38,165 bases of DNA from an uncultured Opitutia bacterium. Lineage in GTDB: Bacteria > Verrucomicrobiota > Verrucomicrobiia > Opitutales > Opitutaceae. The notes under the pieces were generated by a model that searched no databases, was not told the DNA's origin, and saw nothing but the letters and a program-made list of their open reading frames with translations. Below are positions 30,926 to 38,165 of this stretch, piece after piece. Location of the stretch: NCBI GenBank assembly GCA_903873805.1, contig CAIQQB010000026.1:1-38165 (forward strand), given 5' to 3'. The translations under genes and the position numbers were made by a program. The stretch's first letter is position 1. Every line of letters starts with the position of its first letter.

Positions 30926-31423
30926 ATGGCCAGACCGAGCATCCCCACCGCCCGCCGGGTGTCCTACGCCCATGGATACATCGAGCTCGGGCTGGTCGCG
31001 GCGGCGGCCGAGGAGCTGGACAATGTTGTCCCCGACGACCGGCAGACCGTGCCGGTGCTGCTGGCGCGGATCGAGCTGCATCTGGCGGATGGCAACTGGG
31101 CGGCGTTGGTGACCGCGGCCCGGCTGGCCGCGCGCGCGGATCCAGCTCAGGAACGGGCCTGGATCGGCTGGGCCTTCGGCCAGCGGCGGCTGACAGCGCT
31201 GCCTGACGCCCGGGCAGTGCTGATCGAGGGCGAGACCCACCACGGAGCGACCAGCGCGCTGCTGCATTACAACCTGGCCTGCTATGACTGTCAGCTCGGC
31301 GACCTTCCCGGGGCGCGGGCGCGGTTGCAGCGGGCGTTTCAACTGGCCCGGGAATTCCGGGTTCTGGCGCTGGCGGATCCCGACCTGCTTTCCCTGCGGG
31401 CGGAGATTGCCGCCATGCCGTGA
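30926..31423 (+). CDS. TPR-like helical protein
   Basis: A 165-residue helical protein with repeated helix pairs of TPR type: YIELGLVAAAAEELDNVVP, then ARIELHLADGNWAALVTAAR, and HYNLACYDCQLGDLPGARAR near the end, where ASN-LEU-ALA-CYS-TYR is the common repeat core. Such proteins serve as adaptors. No signal peptide. The ATG at 30926 is preferred to a TTG at 30872, which would overlap the previous gene and add a glycine-rich stretch. Probably cotranscribed with the preceding hypothetical gene. Confidence 0.75.
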   Translation: MARPSIPTARRVSYAHGYIELGLVAAAAEELDNVVPDDRQTVPVLLARIELHLADGNWAALVTAARLAARADPAQERAWIGWAFGQRRLTALPDARAVLIEGETHHGATSALLHYNLACYDCQLGDLPGARARLQRAFQLAREFRVLALADPDLLSLRAEIAAMP

Positions 31424-31446
31424 GGGTGGGGCGGGCCGGCCGCGGC

Positions 31447-31539
31447 CTACCCGAACCGGGCGAGCAGCAGGGCGAGGGCGAGCAGCAGGGCGGCGAAGCC
31501 CAGGGCGAAACCTTCCCGGTGGGTGAGGCGGAAGAGCAT
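31447..31539 (-). CDS. Possible 30-residue one-helix peptide after the exosortase
   Basis: An ATG 5 bases after the exosortase stop opens a 30-codon frame: a short basic start (MLFRLTHREG), a leucine/alanine-rich helix (about 11-27) and an Arg-Phe-Gly end before TAG. The tight spacing favours translation by re-initiation. It could be a small accessory membrane subunit of the sorting enzyme. The low complexity of the helix and the lack of a ribosome site make chance possible. Confidence 0.4.
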   Translation of the reverse strand: MLFRLTHREGFALGFAALLLALALLLARFG

Positions 31540-31544
31540 GGGAT

Positions 31545-33146
31545 TCAGAGGCCGAAGGGCTGGAGATGGGCGAACACTTCGGCGAGCAGGGGTTCCCCCG
31601 CGAGTTTTTCCCAAGGCTGGTTGCTGGAAATGCGCACGAACATCTGGTCTCCGGCGGTGCGGAAGCCGTAGTGCCAGGCAAGCCGGAGCAGTTCGAGGGC
31701 GGAGCGGGGATCGCTCTGGGTGATCGGCCGGCCGTCATACAGGTGCCAGTACCAGACGTATTGCGGTGATTGTTGCCGGACGAACAGGCGTGATTCGGGT
31801 TGGGGCAGGGTCCGGCCCCCAACCCGCAGGGGCAACGGAGCAGCGTCCGGCGGTAGCAGCACAAAACCCGCGCCGGGCCAGCAGGCTTCGGGGGTGTGGG
31901 AGGCGACCAGGCTCACGGGCACCTGGCCGGGCGGCCAGTAGGCGATATAGACGGTGACCTGAATGGTCTCCTGCGGCGTCTGCCGGAGGTAGGTGCGCTG
32001 GAGCAGGTGATCGGTCTGCAGGGTGGCGGTGAAGCGGTAGAGATCGGTGTTGACTGACTGCCAGCCGGGGAGGGTGGCCGGACAGAGTTGATTGAGGTCG
32101 GGCGCGGCCTTGCCGGACGGGCGGGATGCGTGGGTATTGACGGCAAAGACGGCCACGAGGGTGGCGGCGAGGCCGAGGCCGACCGGCAGCAACCAGCGCC
32201 GGGGCCGGGACACCGGAGCGGCGGCCGGCGGTGCGGTTTGGGCGGGCCCGCGATCCTCCAGCAGCAGCGCGAGGCCGCCGAGCATCACCGCGGTGAGACC
32301 GAGGACAGCGAACCCGGTATAGTCGTGCCACGCCCCGCTGATATTGATACCGTCGTTGGCCAGCAGCGTGAGGGTGAGCGAACGGACGAAGTTCATCCCG
32401 ATGGCGAGAAGCGGGGCGACCACCAGCAGCACGATCCGTCCGGCCGGGCGCCGCACTAGGGTGGCGGAGAAAAAGAGGCCGGCGACGATGCAGGAGACCA
32501 GGCTGCGGACGCCGCTGCAGGCCTCTTCCACCCCCACGCTGCCGGTGGCAAGCTGGATGACGTTGCCGTTCTGAAGCGCCGGGACCCCGAGGAAGTGCAG
32601 GGAATGCAGCACGACTCCGGTCACCCAGAGTTGGAGTTCCACGGTGAGCCGGGTGTAGGTCCCGGGCGGGATTGGCGCACTCAACGGCCACAACATGATG
32701 GCGACCAGCGCCGGCCAGTTAAACGGCAGCACGCGCACGCGTTCACCGGACAGCCAGAGCAGCGAGGCCAGCAGCAGGGCGCTGAGCGCGGAGGCGAGCA
32801 CAAAGCCCACGAGGGCGTGGGACCAGTCCACCGCGGCCGCGTACAGACCGCCGATTGTCAGCAGGCCCAGACCCGCCGCCAGAGCGACCAGAATCGCGAC
32901 CGTCAGCCCCGGACCGTCCGTCAGGTACCGCCAGGGACCGCGGGTCCGGCTTTCGTGCAGCAATACCAGAAACAGGGCCGGGGCAAAGATGCCGTGGGCG
33001 AGATCCGGATTGCTCCGCCATTCATGCCAGAACAGGGCGTAAAAAGCGGTGGTGAGCAGCCCGGCGAGCGCCAGGACGGTCCATGCCGCCGGCCCGGCCG
33101 GGAAGGGACCGAGGGCGGGACGGGGGGAAGGCGCGGTGGCTGGCAT
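31545..33146 (-). CDS. Exosortase fused to an EpsI-type domain
   Basis: A 533-residue protein. Residues about 20-300 are a multi-helix exosortase (EpsH/Xrt), a membrane transpeptidase that cuts and sorts PEP-CTERM-like proteins. The catalytic triad is visible: C210 in VEEACSGVRSL, R255 in NFVRS and H274 in AWHDYTG. After a proline-rich linker and one more helix (about 320-345), the C-terminal 190 residues look like EpsI (LPGWQSV, then HTPEACWPGAGF). Such fusions are known in this family. The ATG at 33146 is used; a TTG at 33185 would only add a basic leader. No PEP-CTERM or similar sorting tail was found on any protein here, so its substrates lie elsewhere. It is divergent from the redoxin gene. 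Confidence 0.88.
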   Translation of the reverse strand: MPATAPSPRPALGPFPAGPAAWTVLALAGLLTTAFYALFWHEWRSNPDLAHGIFAPALFLVLLHESRTRGPWRYLTDGPGLTVAILVALAAGLGLLTIGGLYAAAVDWSHALVGFVLASALSALLLASLLWLSGERVRVLPFNWPALVAIMLWPLSAPIPPGTYTRLTVELQLWVTGVVLHSLHFLGVPALQNGNVIQLATGSVGVEEACSGVRSLVSCIVAGLFFSATLVRRPAGRIVLLVVAPLLAIGMNFVRSLTLTLLANDGINISGAWHDYTGFAVLGLTAVMLGGLALLLEDRGPAQTAPPAAAPVSRPRRWLLPVGLGLAATLVAVFAVNTHASRPSGKAAPDLNQLCPATLPGWQSVNTDLYRFTATLQTDHLLQRTYLRQTPQETIQVTVYIAYWPPGQVPVSLVASHTPEACWPGAGFVLLPPDAAPLPLRVGGRTLPQPESRLFVRQQSPQYVWYWHLYDGRPITQSDPRSALELLRLAWHYGFRTAGDQMFVRISSNQPWEKLAGEPLLAEVFAHLQPFGL

Positions 33147-33300
33147 CAGGGAGGCGTTGGGTCGCCGGAAGGGAAACAAGCGCAAGTCACGGACATCTGC
33201 AAGACAGCGTCAGCGCCGCGGGGCGGGACTGGCTTCGACTTGCCTCAGGGGCGCGCTTGATCCACCATGCAGGGTGCATTTTTCCGGGTCTCGAAATTCC

Positions 33301-33921
33301 ATGAACTCCACGTTTCTCTTCCCCTTGCTGCGGGCGGCTCTCCTGGCCGCTCTGCTTGGTCTCGGTGCCTCCCTGCGGGCCGACGTCGAAGTGGGCAAAC
33401 CGGTCCCCGATTTCACCCTGACCGATGTGATGGGGCAGATGCACAAGCTGTCCGAGTTCAAGGGCCGGACCGTGGTGTTGGAATGGGTGAACCCCGAGTG
33501 CCCGTTCGTGCGGAAACATTATGAGAGCGGCAACATCCCCAAGCTGCAGAAAGCGGCGGCTGCTGACAAGGTGGTCTGGCTCTCGATCAATTCGGGCGCG
33601 AAGGGCCAGCAGGGTGACTACACCGCGGAGCAAGTTGCGGAGTGGAGCAAGAATGTGGGCGCGGCGCCGCTGGCTTATTTTCGCGATCAGGACGGCAAAG
33701 TGGGCAAGCTCTACGGGGCGAAGACCACCCCGGACATGTATGTGATCAACGCCGCCGGCATCCTCGTTTATCAGGGCGCGATCGACAGCATCCGGTCCGC
33801 CGACGTGGCCGATCTGGCCAAGGCGACGAATTACGTGACGGCGGCGCTCACCGCCGTAAAGGCGGGCAAGCCGGTTGAGAAGACCGTGACCGAGCCCTAT
33901 GGCTGCACGGTCAAGTACTGA
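33301..33921 (+). CDS. Exported redoxin-like (thioredoxin fold) protein
   Basis: A 206-residue protein with a signal peptide (about 1-27, LGASLRA) and a thioredoxin-fold AhpC/TSA-like domain: PVPDFTLTDVMGQ, the active stretch NPECPFVRKHY with C67, and a TPDMYVINAAG cis-Pro region. The usual CxxC is reduced to one Cys at this site, and a second Cys (C202) lies in the conserved-looking tail PYGCTVKY, so it may form a distant disulfide like a peroxiredoxin. It is a known exported redoxin type in Verrucomicrobiota and related phyla, with unproved function. The ATG at 33301 is chosen for the signal peptide; upstream open frame is not conserved-looking. Confidence 0.85.
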   Translation: MNSTFLFPLLRAALLAALLGLGASLRADVEVGKPVPDFTLTDVMGQMHKLSEFKGRTVVLEWVNPECPFVRKHYESGNIPKLQKAAAADKVVWLSINSGAKGQQGDYTAEQVAEWSKNVGAAPLAYFRDQDGKVGKLYGAKTTPDMYVINAAGILVYQGAIDSIRSADVADLAKATNYVTAALTAVKAGKPVEKTVTEPYGCTVKY

Positions 33922-33954
33922 CGTGGAGACTGGCGCGCGGTCCGGCTGGCGGCG

Positions 33955-34350
33955 CTAGGGCGGATTCGAAGCGACGGATCCCGGCGGCAGATCGAGAAAG
34001 ACCAGCTGCTGTTCGCCCGGGCGGCCAACCAGGGCAAGGGAACGTCCGGGAAACAAAGCAAACAACTCATCATCGGAGATGGTGGTGATCTCCGCGGGCG
34101 CGGCCTCGGTGCGGTCGGCCGCCGATGACAGCGGAGGGGCGGAAGCGGCCGATTGGTAGCGGGCAACGAGGGCGAACCCGAGCAGAAGCGCGGGTGCGAC
34201 CAGGGCGGCGGTGCGGAGGTGGCGGCGGCGCTGACGGCGGCGGGCGAGGGCGGCGAGTCCGGCGTCGAGCGAGGCCTGGCGGAACGCGCCGAGAGATGCG
34301 TCGTCGGCCAGGATTTCGCGCCAGAGGTGTTGGTGGTTGCGGTCGTTCAT
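33955..34350 (-). CDS. One-helix membrane protein, possible anti-sigma factor
   Basis: A 131-residue protein with a cytosolic N-terminal helix region (HLWREILADDASLGAFRQA), a very basic patch (RRRQRRRHLR, about 37-46), one membrane helix (about 47-63) and a periplasmic tail of about 65 residues. Its ATG overlaps the sigma factor stop in an ATGA junction, the usual arrangement of sigma/anti-sigma pairs, and the topology also fits. No ZAS zinc motif (HxxxCxxC) is present, so this is inference from context. The tail ends in GSVASNPP without a known domain. Confidence 0.65.
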   Translation of the reverse strand: MNDRNHQHLWREILADDASLGAFRQASLDAGLAALARRRQRRRHLRTAALVAPALLLGFALVARYQSAASAPPLSSAADRTEAAPAEITTISDDELFALFPGRSLALVGRPGEQQLVFLDLPPGSVASNPP

Positions 34351-34982
34351 GAGCGGGCGAGTTTTCTGAGCAGGCGCTCCCGCAGTTCGGCGCGGAGCCG
34401 CAGCAGGCGGGACTCCACCGCCTTTTCCGTCAGGCCGGTGCCGGCGGCGAGTTCGCGCACGGTGGCGCCCTCGAGATATTTGCCGGCGACCAGCTGGCGG
34501 TCGGCGGCGTTCAATTCGGCCAGGCATTCGTCGAGGTGGTCGGTCAGCCGGTGGTGATCCGGCGGTCCGGCGATGGCACCGGGTGTCCTGCCCGGGCCGA
34601 GGGCAAACCCGTTGAGCAAAGCGAGATAGCGCCGCCGCCGCCGCCCGCCATCCCGGGCGGCGCTGCGCGCAACGGCTTTAAGCCAGCACCAGAAGACCTC
34701 CTCGTCCTCAAATTTCCGGACATACCGGACCACGCGCAACAGTGTTTCCTGCAGGGCCTCGCGCGCCTCGTGCTCGCGGCCGTCTGCCACGGCCAGCAGG
34801 AAGGCATAAAGGCGGTCAAAATAGAGGTCGTGGAATTCGCGAAAGGCCGCGTCGTCACCGGCGGTGAGCCGCCGGGTGAGCGCAGCCACGCCGGAGGCGG
34901 GCGCGTCGGAGGCTGGGTCCAGCGGCACGGGACGGATTCCGGACGGCCGGAGAAAGGTGGTGATGGAAGGGTTCAGGGCCAA
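34347..34982 (-). CDS. ECF-type sigma-70 family RNA polymerase sigma factor
   Basis: A 211-residue sigma factor with region 2 (about 35-105; FREFHDLYFDRLYAF, EVFWCWLKAVARSAARD) and region 4 (about 155-208; LNAADRQLVAGKYLEGATVR, GLTEKAVESRLLRLRAEL), joined by a short basic linker. It has no in-frame ATG; translation is taken to start at the TTG at 34982, 6 bases after the stop of the preceding gene, though a GTG about 18 codons downstream is also possible. ATGA coupling to the membrane gene downstream suggests control by sequestration at the membrane. Target promoters are not visible, but the secreted proteins upstream could be part of the same regulon. Confidence 0.88.
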   Translation of the reverse strand: MALNPSITTFLRPSGIRPVPLDPASDAPASGVAALTRRLTAGDDAAFREFHDLYFDRLYAFLLAVADGREHEAREALQETLLRVVRYVRKFEDEEVFWCWLKAVARSAARDGGRRRRRYLALLNGFALGPGRTPGAIAGPPDHHRLTDHLDECLAELNAADRQLVAGKYLEGATVRELAAGTGLTEKAVESRLLRLRAELRERLLRKLARS

Positions 34983-34988
34983 AATAAA

Positions 34989-35972
34989 TCATGGGCCGGC
35001 TGGAGCCGGGGCGGCTTCCGCCGAGGGAGCGGGTTGGGGTGGCGCCGGTTCATCCGGGCTTGGCGACGGCGCGGCCTGCGCTTGGTCCGCCGGTCCGGCC
35101 GTCGGTTCGGGCGTCGCTTCGGCCTGGCCCGGATCGCCGACACTGCTGCCGCCCATGGCCGTGACGATCTTGCCCGTGATACCGATGGCCTCGTCGCTGC
35201 CAATCACGATGAGCAGGCTTGTATTCGGGTGAAACCGGAAGGTGGGTTTGTCGTTTTTTCCCAAGTCGTGCAGGGTTTCGAGCACACTGGATTGAATTTC
35301 CTTCAGCCGCGTATCAATAGCGGAGGTCTGGCGCGCGGTCAATTGTTGCAGCTGCTTTTTGACCCGGTCAACATGGCTTTGGGCGTCCAGCATAAGGGGA
35401 TTCCTTTCCAAATATTTCTGCGACAGCTCGGCCACTTTTCCCTCGGCGTTCCGCAGTTCGGCTTCCAGGGAAGCAAAGGCGGGGTCGCGTTGCGGCGCGA
35501 CATTGAACACCCCGACATGCCGCTGCGCCTCTCCGTTCCCGGTCTCGGGGCGCGCGAGCACAAAGGTGAACCCCTTGTCCTGCATGGCGACCGCGAACTG
35601 GTTGTCGCTGGAGCCGGCGAGCGCTTGCAACACGGAGCCGAGCTGGCTGAAACTTCGGGCATCGATGTTCCAGTGCAGCGTCACGTTGTCGAGAGCCACA
35701 TCGGCAGTGCCGATCAGGATGAGATTGGCCGACGGGAAATATTGGCGGATCACCTCGGTCACATTGGCCAGGGTCGCCGGCTTATGACTCCCGTCTGGCA
35801 TGGTGATGTCGCCATGGGCGATGATCAGGGCGGACGGGTGGTTTCCGGCCGAGAGTGAAACTGTGTCACCGCCCGTTTGGCCGGCCGCGTGCGCGGGCGG
35901 TAAGGGCAGAGCGAGCAGGGCGGCCAAACCGGCAGCCGGCAGGCGGTGATGGAACAGGGAGGTGGTTTTCAT
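34989..35972 (-). CDS. Secreted hypothetical protein with STN/secretin-N0-like and coiled-coil regions
   Basis: A 327-residue protein with signal peptide (about 1-28, PPAHA) from the ATG at 35972. Residues about 60-150 alternate strand and helix (ANVTEVIRQYFPSANLILIG, VTLHWNIDARSF) in a way that resembles STN or secretin N-domains, which occur in outer-membrane channels and regulatory receptors. Then comes a helix of coiled-coil character (ELRNAEGKVAELSQKYLERN, DRVKKQLQQLTARQ), a short beta region (TFRFHPNTSLLIVIGSDEA) and a proline/alanine-rich tail of about 55 residues. No catalytic motif. It lies directly upstream of the sigma gene and is probably cotranscribed, so a signalling role in the same system is possible. 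Confidence 0.7.
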   Translation of the reverse strand: MKTTSLFHHRLPAAGLAALLALPLPPAHAAGQTGGDTVSLSAGNHPSALIIAHGDITMPDGSHKPATLANVTEVIRQYFPSANLILIGTADVALDNVTLHWNIDARSFSQLGSVLQALAGSSDNQFAVAMQDKGFTFVLARPETGNGEAQRHVGVFNVAPQRDPAFASLEAELRNAEGKVAELSQKYLERNPLMLDAQSHVDRVKKQLQQLTARQTSAIDTRLKEIQSSVLETLHDLGKNDKPTFRFHPNTSLLIVIGSDEAIGITGKIVTAMGGSSVGDPGQAEATPEPTAGPADQAQAAPSPSPDEPAPPQPAPSAEAAPAPAGP

Positions 35973-36119
35973 GGGCTGCTGGGAAGGGGTTGCTTTGGCA
36001 GTGGGTTCATCCTCTACACGCCGGTCACAGCCCAAATCCCGCAACAAACTTGAAGGTCACGCCATTTTTCATCCGCGGCTGCCGGGAGCGAGCTTCTTTC
36101 AGGAGGGGGGCGCCTTCGC

Positions 36120-37352
36120 TCAGCGTCCCGGTGTGGGCTTGGTGCCAGCGGGGGTGGGCTGGGGGCCAATGATGTCGCGCAATTTGACGACCGTCGTAAA
36201 CTCGCTGTCGCCGCGCATGAGCGTCAGGGAGTAAGTCAGTCCGGCGGGATTGGTCCAAAATACGACGCTTTCAAAACCGACGGGGGAACTGCGCCAATGC
36301 GTGACGTCACGCGGACCGATCTTCAGCAGGATGTCCCCGTCGCGGATTCCCGCCTCGTCCGCCGGCGTCCCGGGAATGACTTGGGCTACCAGTGGATCGA
36401 GCAGCGGTCCGTGGGGGACAAACACCGCCCCCAACCGGTTGTGCGGATAGGGCGGTGCGACCGCGGCGGCCGGTTGAAAATAGGCCACGCCCTTTCGCCC
36501 GTCCACGATCACATCCACCCGCTTCAAGGCGTAAAGTCCAAGGATGGCGTCAAACGTGGTCTCGCGGGAGAGATCGACGTTGACGGGAACGTCCTTCAGC
36601 GTCAGCGGCCCCAGTTGCAGTTCCCGGGCCCAGGAAACCGTATTCACCATGAATCCGCTGCTGGGGGTATAGTAGATGTCGATCGTGGTCGGGGCGTCGG
36701 GATGGGCGGTCTTCCATTCGCGCCATTTCGCCGGGGAAAGCGTCACTCCGTTATCCGCCCCGGTGTCCACCAGCATGGTGCCAGGATGTCCGGCTGGACC
36801 GGGCAGATCGAGTAGGAGAACATCCGAGTTCGGGCGGAGCGGCAGTTGCCACAGGTTTTCGACGCCTGCCGGGGCTGCGGGAAGGATGGCCGTTCGAACC
36901 CGGAGCTTCCCCGCGCGTTCGACGCCGGCAATGACAAAGACATTGGCACTCAACGGTCCCCAGCCGAGTGCGCCATCGATGTCCAGGTTGATCGTCGTTG
37001 GACTTTCCACGACGAAGAACTGGGTGGTAAAAGTCCGGTTGCCCAATTGTAAGTTAAGCGGTTCCGACATGATTCCCGGAGTCTGGCCCTGGCCCCGGGG
37101 GCTTTTCAGCCCGGGGGGGAGCGCCGGAACATGCAATTGCAGCCGTTCCGCCGATTGACGGAAGAGGGTCAGGTCGGCGGCGCCGGTGTCGAACTGCAGC
37201 AGCACAGGTTGGCCGTTGATTTTGGCCTCCATGATCATGCGGTCATCCAGCTTCGGGTCCACGGCCGCAGCCAGCCGGGCGCCCGCAAGGATGAGAACGA
37301 GGAGCACCAGCGCGCACCAGCCGGCAGGAAGTTGGCGGAAGGACGGATACAT
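36120..37352 (-). CDS. Retropepsin-like aspartyl protease with a PDZ domain
   Basis: A 410-residue protein with a signal peptide or N-terminal anchor (about 12-30). It has two aspartyl-protease motifs, FDTGAAD (54-60, D55) and VDTGADNG (195-202, D196), i.e. two retropepsin-like lobes in one chain, and a C-terminal PDZ domain (about 310-390; GAVFVP, PADEAGIRDGDILLKIG). PDZ-bearing exported proteases often act in regulated cleavage. It sits upstream of the secreted hypothetical and sigma genes on the same strand, so it could take part in site-1-like cleavage of the anti-sigma candidate, which is inference. The ATG at 37352 is supported by the signal peptide. The 147-base spacer to the next gene shows no clear feature. 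Confidence 0.82.
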   Translation of the reverse strand: MYPSFRQLPAGWCALVLLVLILAGARLAAAVDPKLDDRMIMEAKINGQPVLLQFDTGAADLTLFRQSAERLQLHVPALPPGLKSPRGQGQTPGIMSEPLNLQLGNRTFTTQFFVVESPTTINLDIDGALGWGPLSANVFVIAGVERAGKLRVRTAILPAAPAGVENLWQLPLRPNSDVLLLDLPGPAGHPGTMLVDTGADNGVTLSPAKWREWKTAHPDAPTTIDIYYTPSSGFMVNTVSWARELQLGPLTLKDVPVNVDLSRETTFDAILGLYALKRVDVIVDGRKGVAYFQPAAAVAPPYPHNRLGAVFVPHGPLLDPLVAQVIPGTPADEAGIRDGDILLKIGPRDVTHWRSSPVGFESVVFWTNPAGLTYSLTLMRGDSEFTTVVKLRDIIGPQPTPAGTKPTPGR

Positions 37353-37504
37353 GAACCGCGGTTGAGACCGGAAAACGGAATATCATTGGGCCGCGCTCGG
37401 GCCAAGGACGAACCGGACGGGAATGAATTACCGCTCGAAGTCGAAGGGGCGGACGCCCTCACGATCATGGCGTGTCACTCGCAGGAATAAGGCGAACATG
37501 GATC

Positions 37505-38036
37505 CTACGGTTTGGCGGATGGCGCGGCGGCCTTGGGTTCGAGTGCCACCTGGCTGAACTTCTGCGATTGGAACGGGCGCACTTGCAGAAGAAACTCCTT
37601 GGCCTGCGCGGGCGGCAGGTCGCGAAAATTGTAGATGGTCCGGACGAAGGCGTGGGTTTCGGTGCTTTCGCCAGGTTGGCTGTAATTGCCGGGCGCGGAA
37701 AAATGCTCTTTCCCTGCTTGGTCCACTCCGATCACCCGCACGTCCCACTCCATCGGCTTTTCCGGCCGGCCGAGGTTGAGGTTATGAATGGCGGTGACTT
37801 CCATGCCTGAACTCGCGTCGGCATGAGGCTCACAAAACATGAGCAGGCTCCAGTGATTGTCACCGCGGAGCACGTCAGCTGATAACGGCGATTTGGCGCT
37901 ATCGCCTCCTCCTGACCAAGCACTATCGATCGGTAAAAAAAGTGATGAGGTGCCCTTGTTTGTTGTGGCCACCTTGGCGAAGGTCTCCCAAGGCCCGGAG
38001 GCGACCGAAACGGTCAGGTCAACCTGCTTGTCGCCC
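37505..38036 (-). pseudogene. Gene of unknown function truncated at its 5' side by an IS3-family element
   Basis: The coding frame runs from the stop at 37505 upstream without a break to about 38036, where it meets the end of the IS. In-frame codons beyond 37972 (reading VDLTVSVASGPWETFAKV) continue the protein, so the GTG at 37972 is not a true start. The residues KEFLLQVRPFQSQKFSQVAL near the end recall C-terminal tails seen in M56-like/regulatory proteins of Planctomycetes and Verrucomicrobiota, at low confidence. The 5' part, with start and promoter, should lie beyond the IS outside the window, so the gene is probably inactive or read as a fusion from the IS. Confidence 0.75.
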
Positions 38037-38165
38037 TGAGGTGGTCCCCGGAAACTGGACAGGTCGGATCGTTAACCCAAAGTCAGCACAACGATCCCTA
38101 TGTCAAAGAAACGACGTCAGCACAGTCCCGATCTGAAAGCCCGGGTCGGCTTGGAAGCCCTGAAG
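38037..38165 (+). mobile_element. Left end of an IS3-family insertion sequence
   Basis: A typical IS3-family terminal sequence starts near 38037 (TGAGGTGGTCCCCGG, or TG at 38042) and includes AAACTGGACAGG; orfA begins about 60 bases inside. The element continues past the window, so the right end, orfB and target duplication are not seen. It interrupts the minus-strand gene 37505-38036. Confidence 0.8.
38100..38165 (+). CDS. IS3-family transposase OrfA, N-terminal part
   Basis: The first 22 residues (MSKKRRQHSPDLKARVGLEA) match the start of IS3-family OrfA proteins, which begin with a basic stretch and the SP(E/D)(F/L)KAKVALEAL helix of the DNA-binding domain. OrfA binds the IS ends and, through a programmed frameshift with OrfB, makes the DDE transposase. 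The frame runs off the window edge. Confidence 0.85.
   Translation, partial: MSKKRRQHSPDLKARVGLEALK

Noticed and set aside
37857-38136. Two short plus-strand frames at the right edge
   Set aside because: They overlap the truncated minus-strand gene and the IS end and resemble no protein; orfA at 38100 is in a different, recognisable frame.
1-38165. tRNA, rRNA, riboswitch or CRISPR features
   Set aside because: Reading the spacers on both strands gave no cloverleaf, direct-repeat array or known aptamer core.

Overview
The window looks like a chromosomal segment of a Verrucomicrobiota bacterium, most likely family Opitutaceae. This is inferred from the high GC content, weak or missing Shine-Dalgarno sites, the gene families present (secreted PIG-L deacetylase, DUF2911, XylR-type regulators beside tandem GH2 enzymes, a DUF4982-like GH2 tail, an exosortase fused to EpsI) and GTAG-type REP palindromes in the spacers. 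No rRNA, tRNA or CRISPR array was seen.

Layout. 0.2-3.4 kb (minus): a probable operon of a DinG/XPD-type Fe-S helicase, a PP2C phosphatase and a short TPR-like protein. 3.4-6.7 kb (plus): a REP-rich spacer, a P1B-4 type metal-efflux ATPase (SPC and HEGST motifs) and a dimethylargininase-like hydrolase. 6.8-8.8 kb: an L,D-transpeptidase and asd, divergent with one base between their proposed start codons, then a small AT-richer membrane gene. 9.1-14.3 kb (plus): a DUF2911 lipo/exoprotein, a secreted PIG-L deacetylase, a 47-residue membrane protein coupled to a sodium:solute symporter. 14.6-17.4 kb (plus): an apparently complete bacillithiol-type locus, in which a 257-residue compact BshC-like protein is followed by BshB1 and BshA; a VOC dioxygenase-like gene converges on bshA, sharing a CTAG double stop.

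18-30 kb: a XylR-like sensor/AraC regulator is divergent from three tandem secreted GH2 paralogs and one secreted GH3 enzyme. This reads as a regulated polysaccharide-utilisation cluster. The GH2 copies keep a likely nucleophile Glu but all lack the Glu of the usual W-S-x-G-N-E acid/base motif. 30.2-31.4 kb: two small cytosolic genes. 31.4-33.1 kb (minus): an exosortase-EpsI fusion followed by a possible 30-residue one-helix peptide. 33.3 kb: an exported redoxin-like protein. 34.0-38.0 kb (minus): a sigma-70/ECF factor coupled to a one-helix membrane protein, preceded by a secreted hypothetical protein, an aspartyl-protease/PDZ protein and the 3' part of a gene cut by an IS3-family element whose end and orfA start lie at the right edge.

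The most notable points are the compact BshC, the palindromic REP-bearing elements that bracket the symporter pair and touch stop codons, the altered GH2 motif, and the IS3 insertion into the regulatory cluster.
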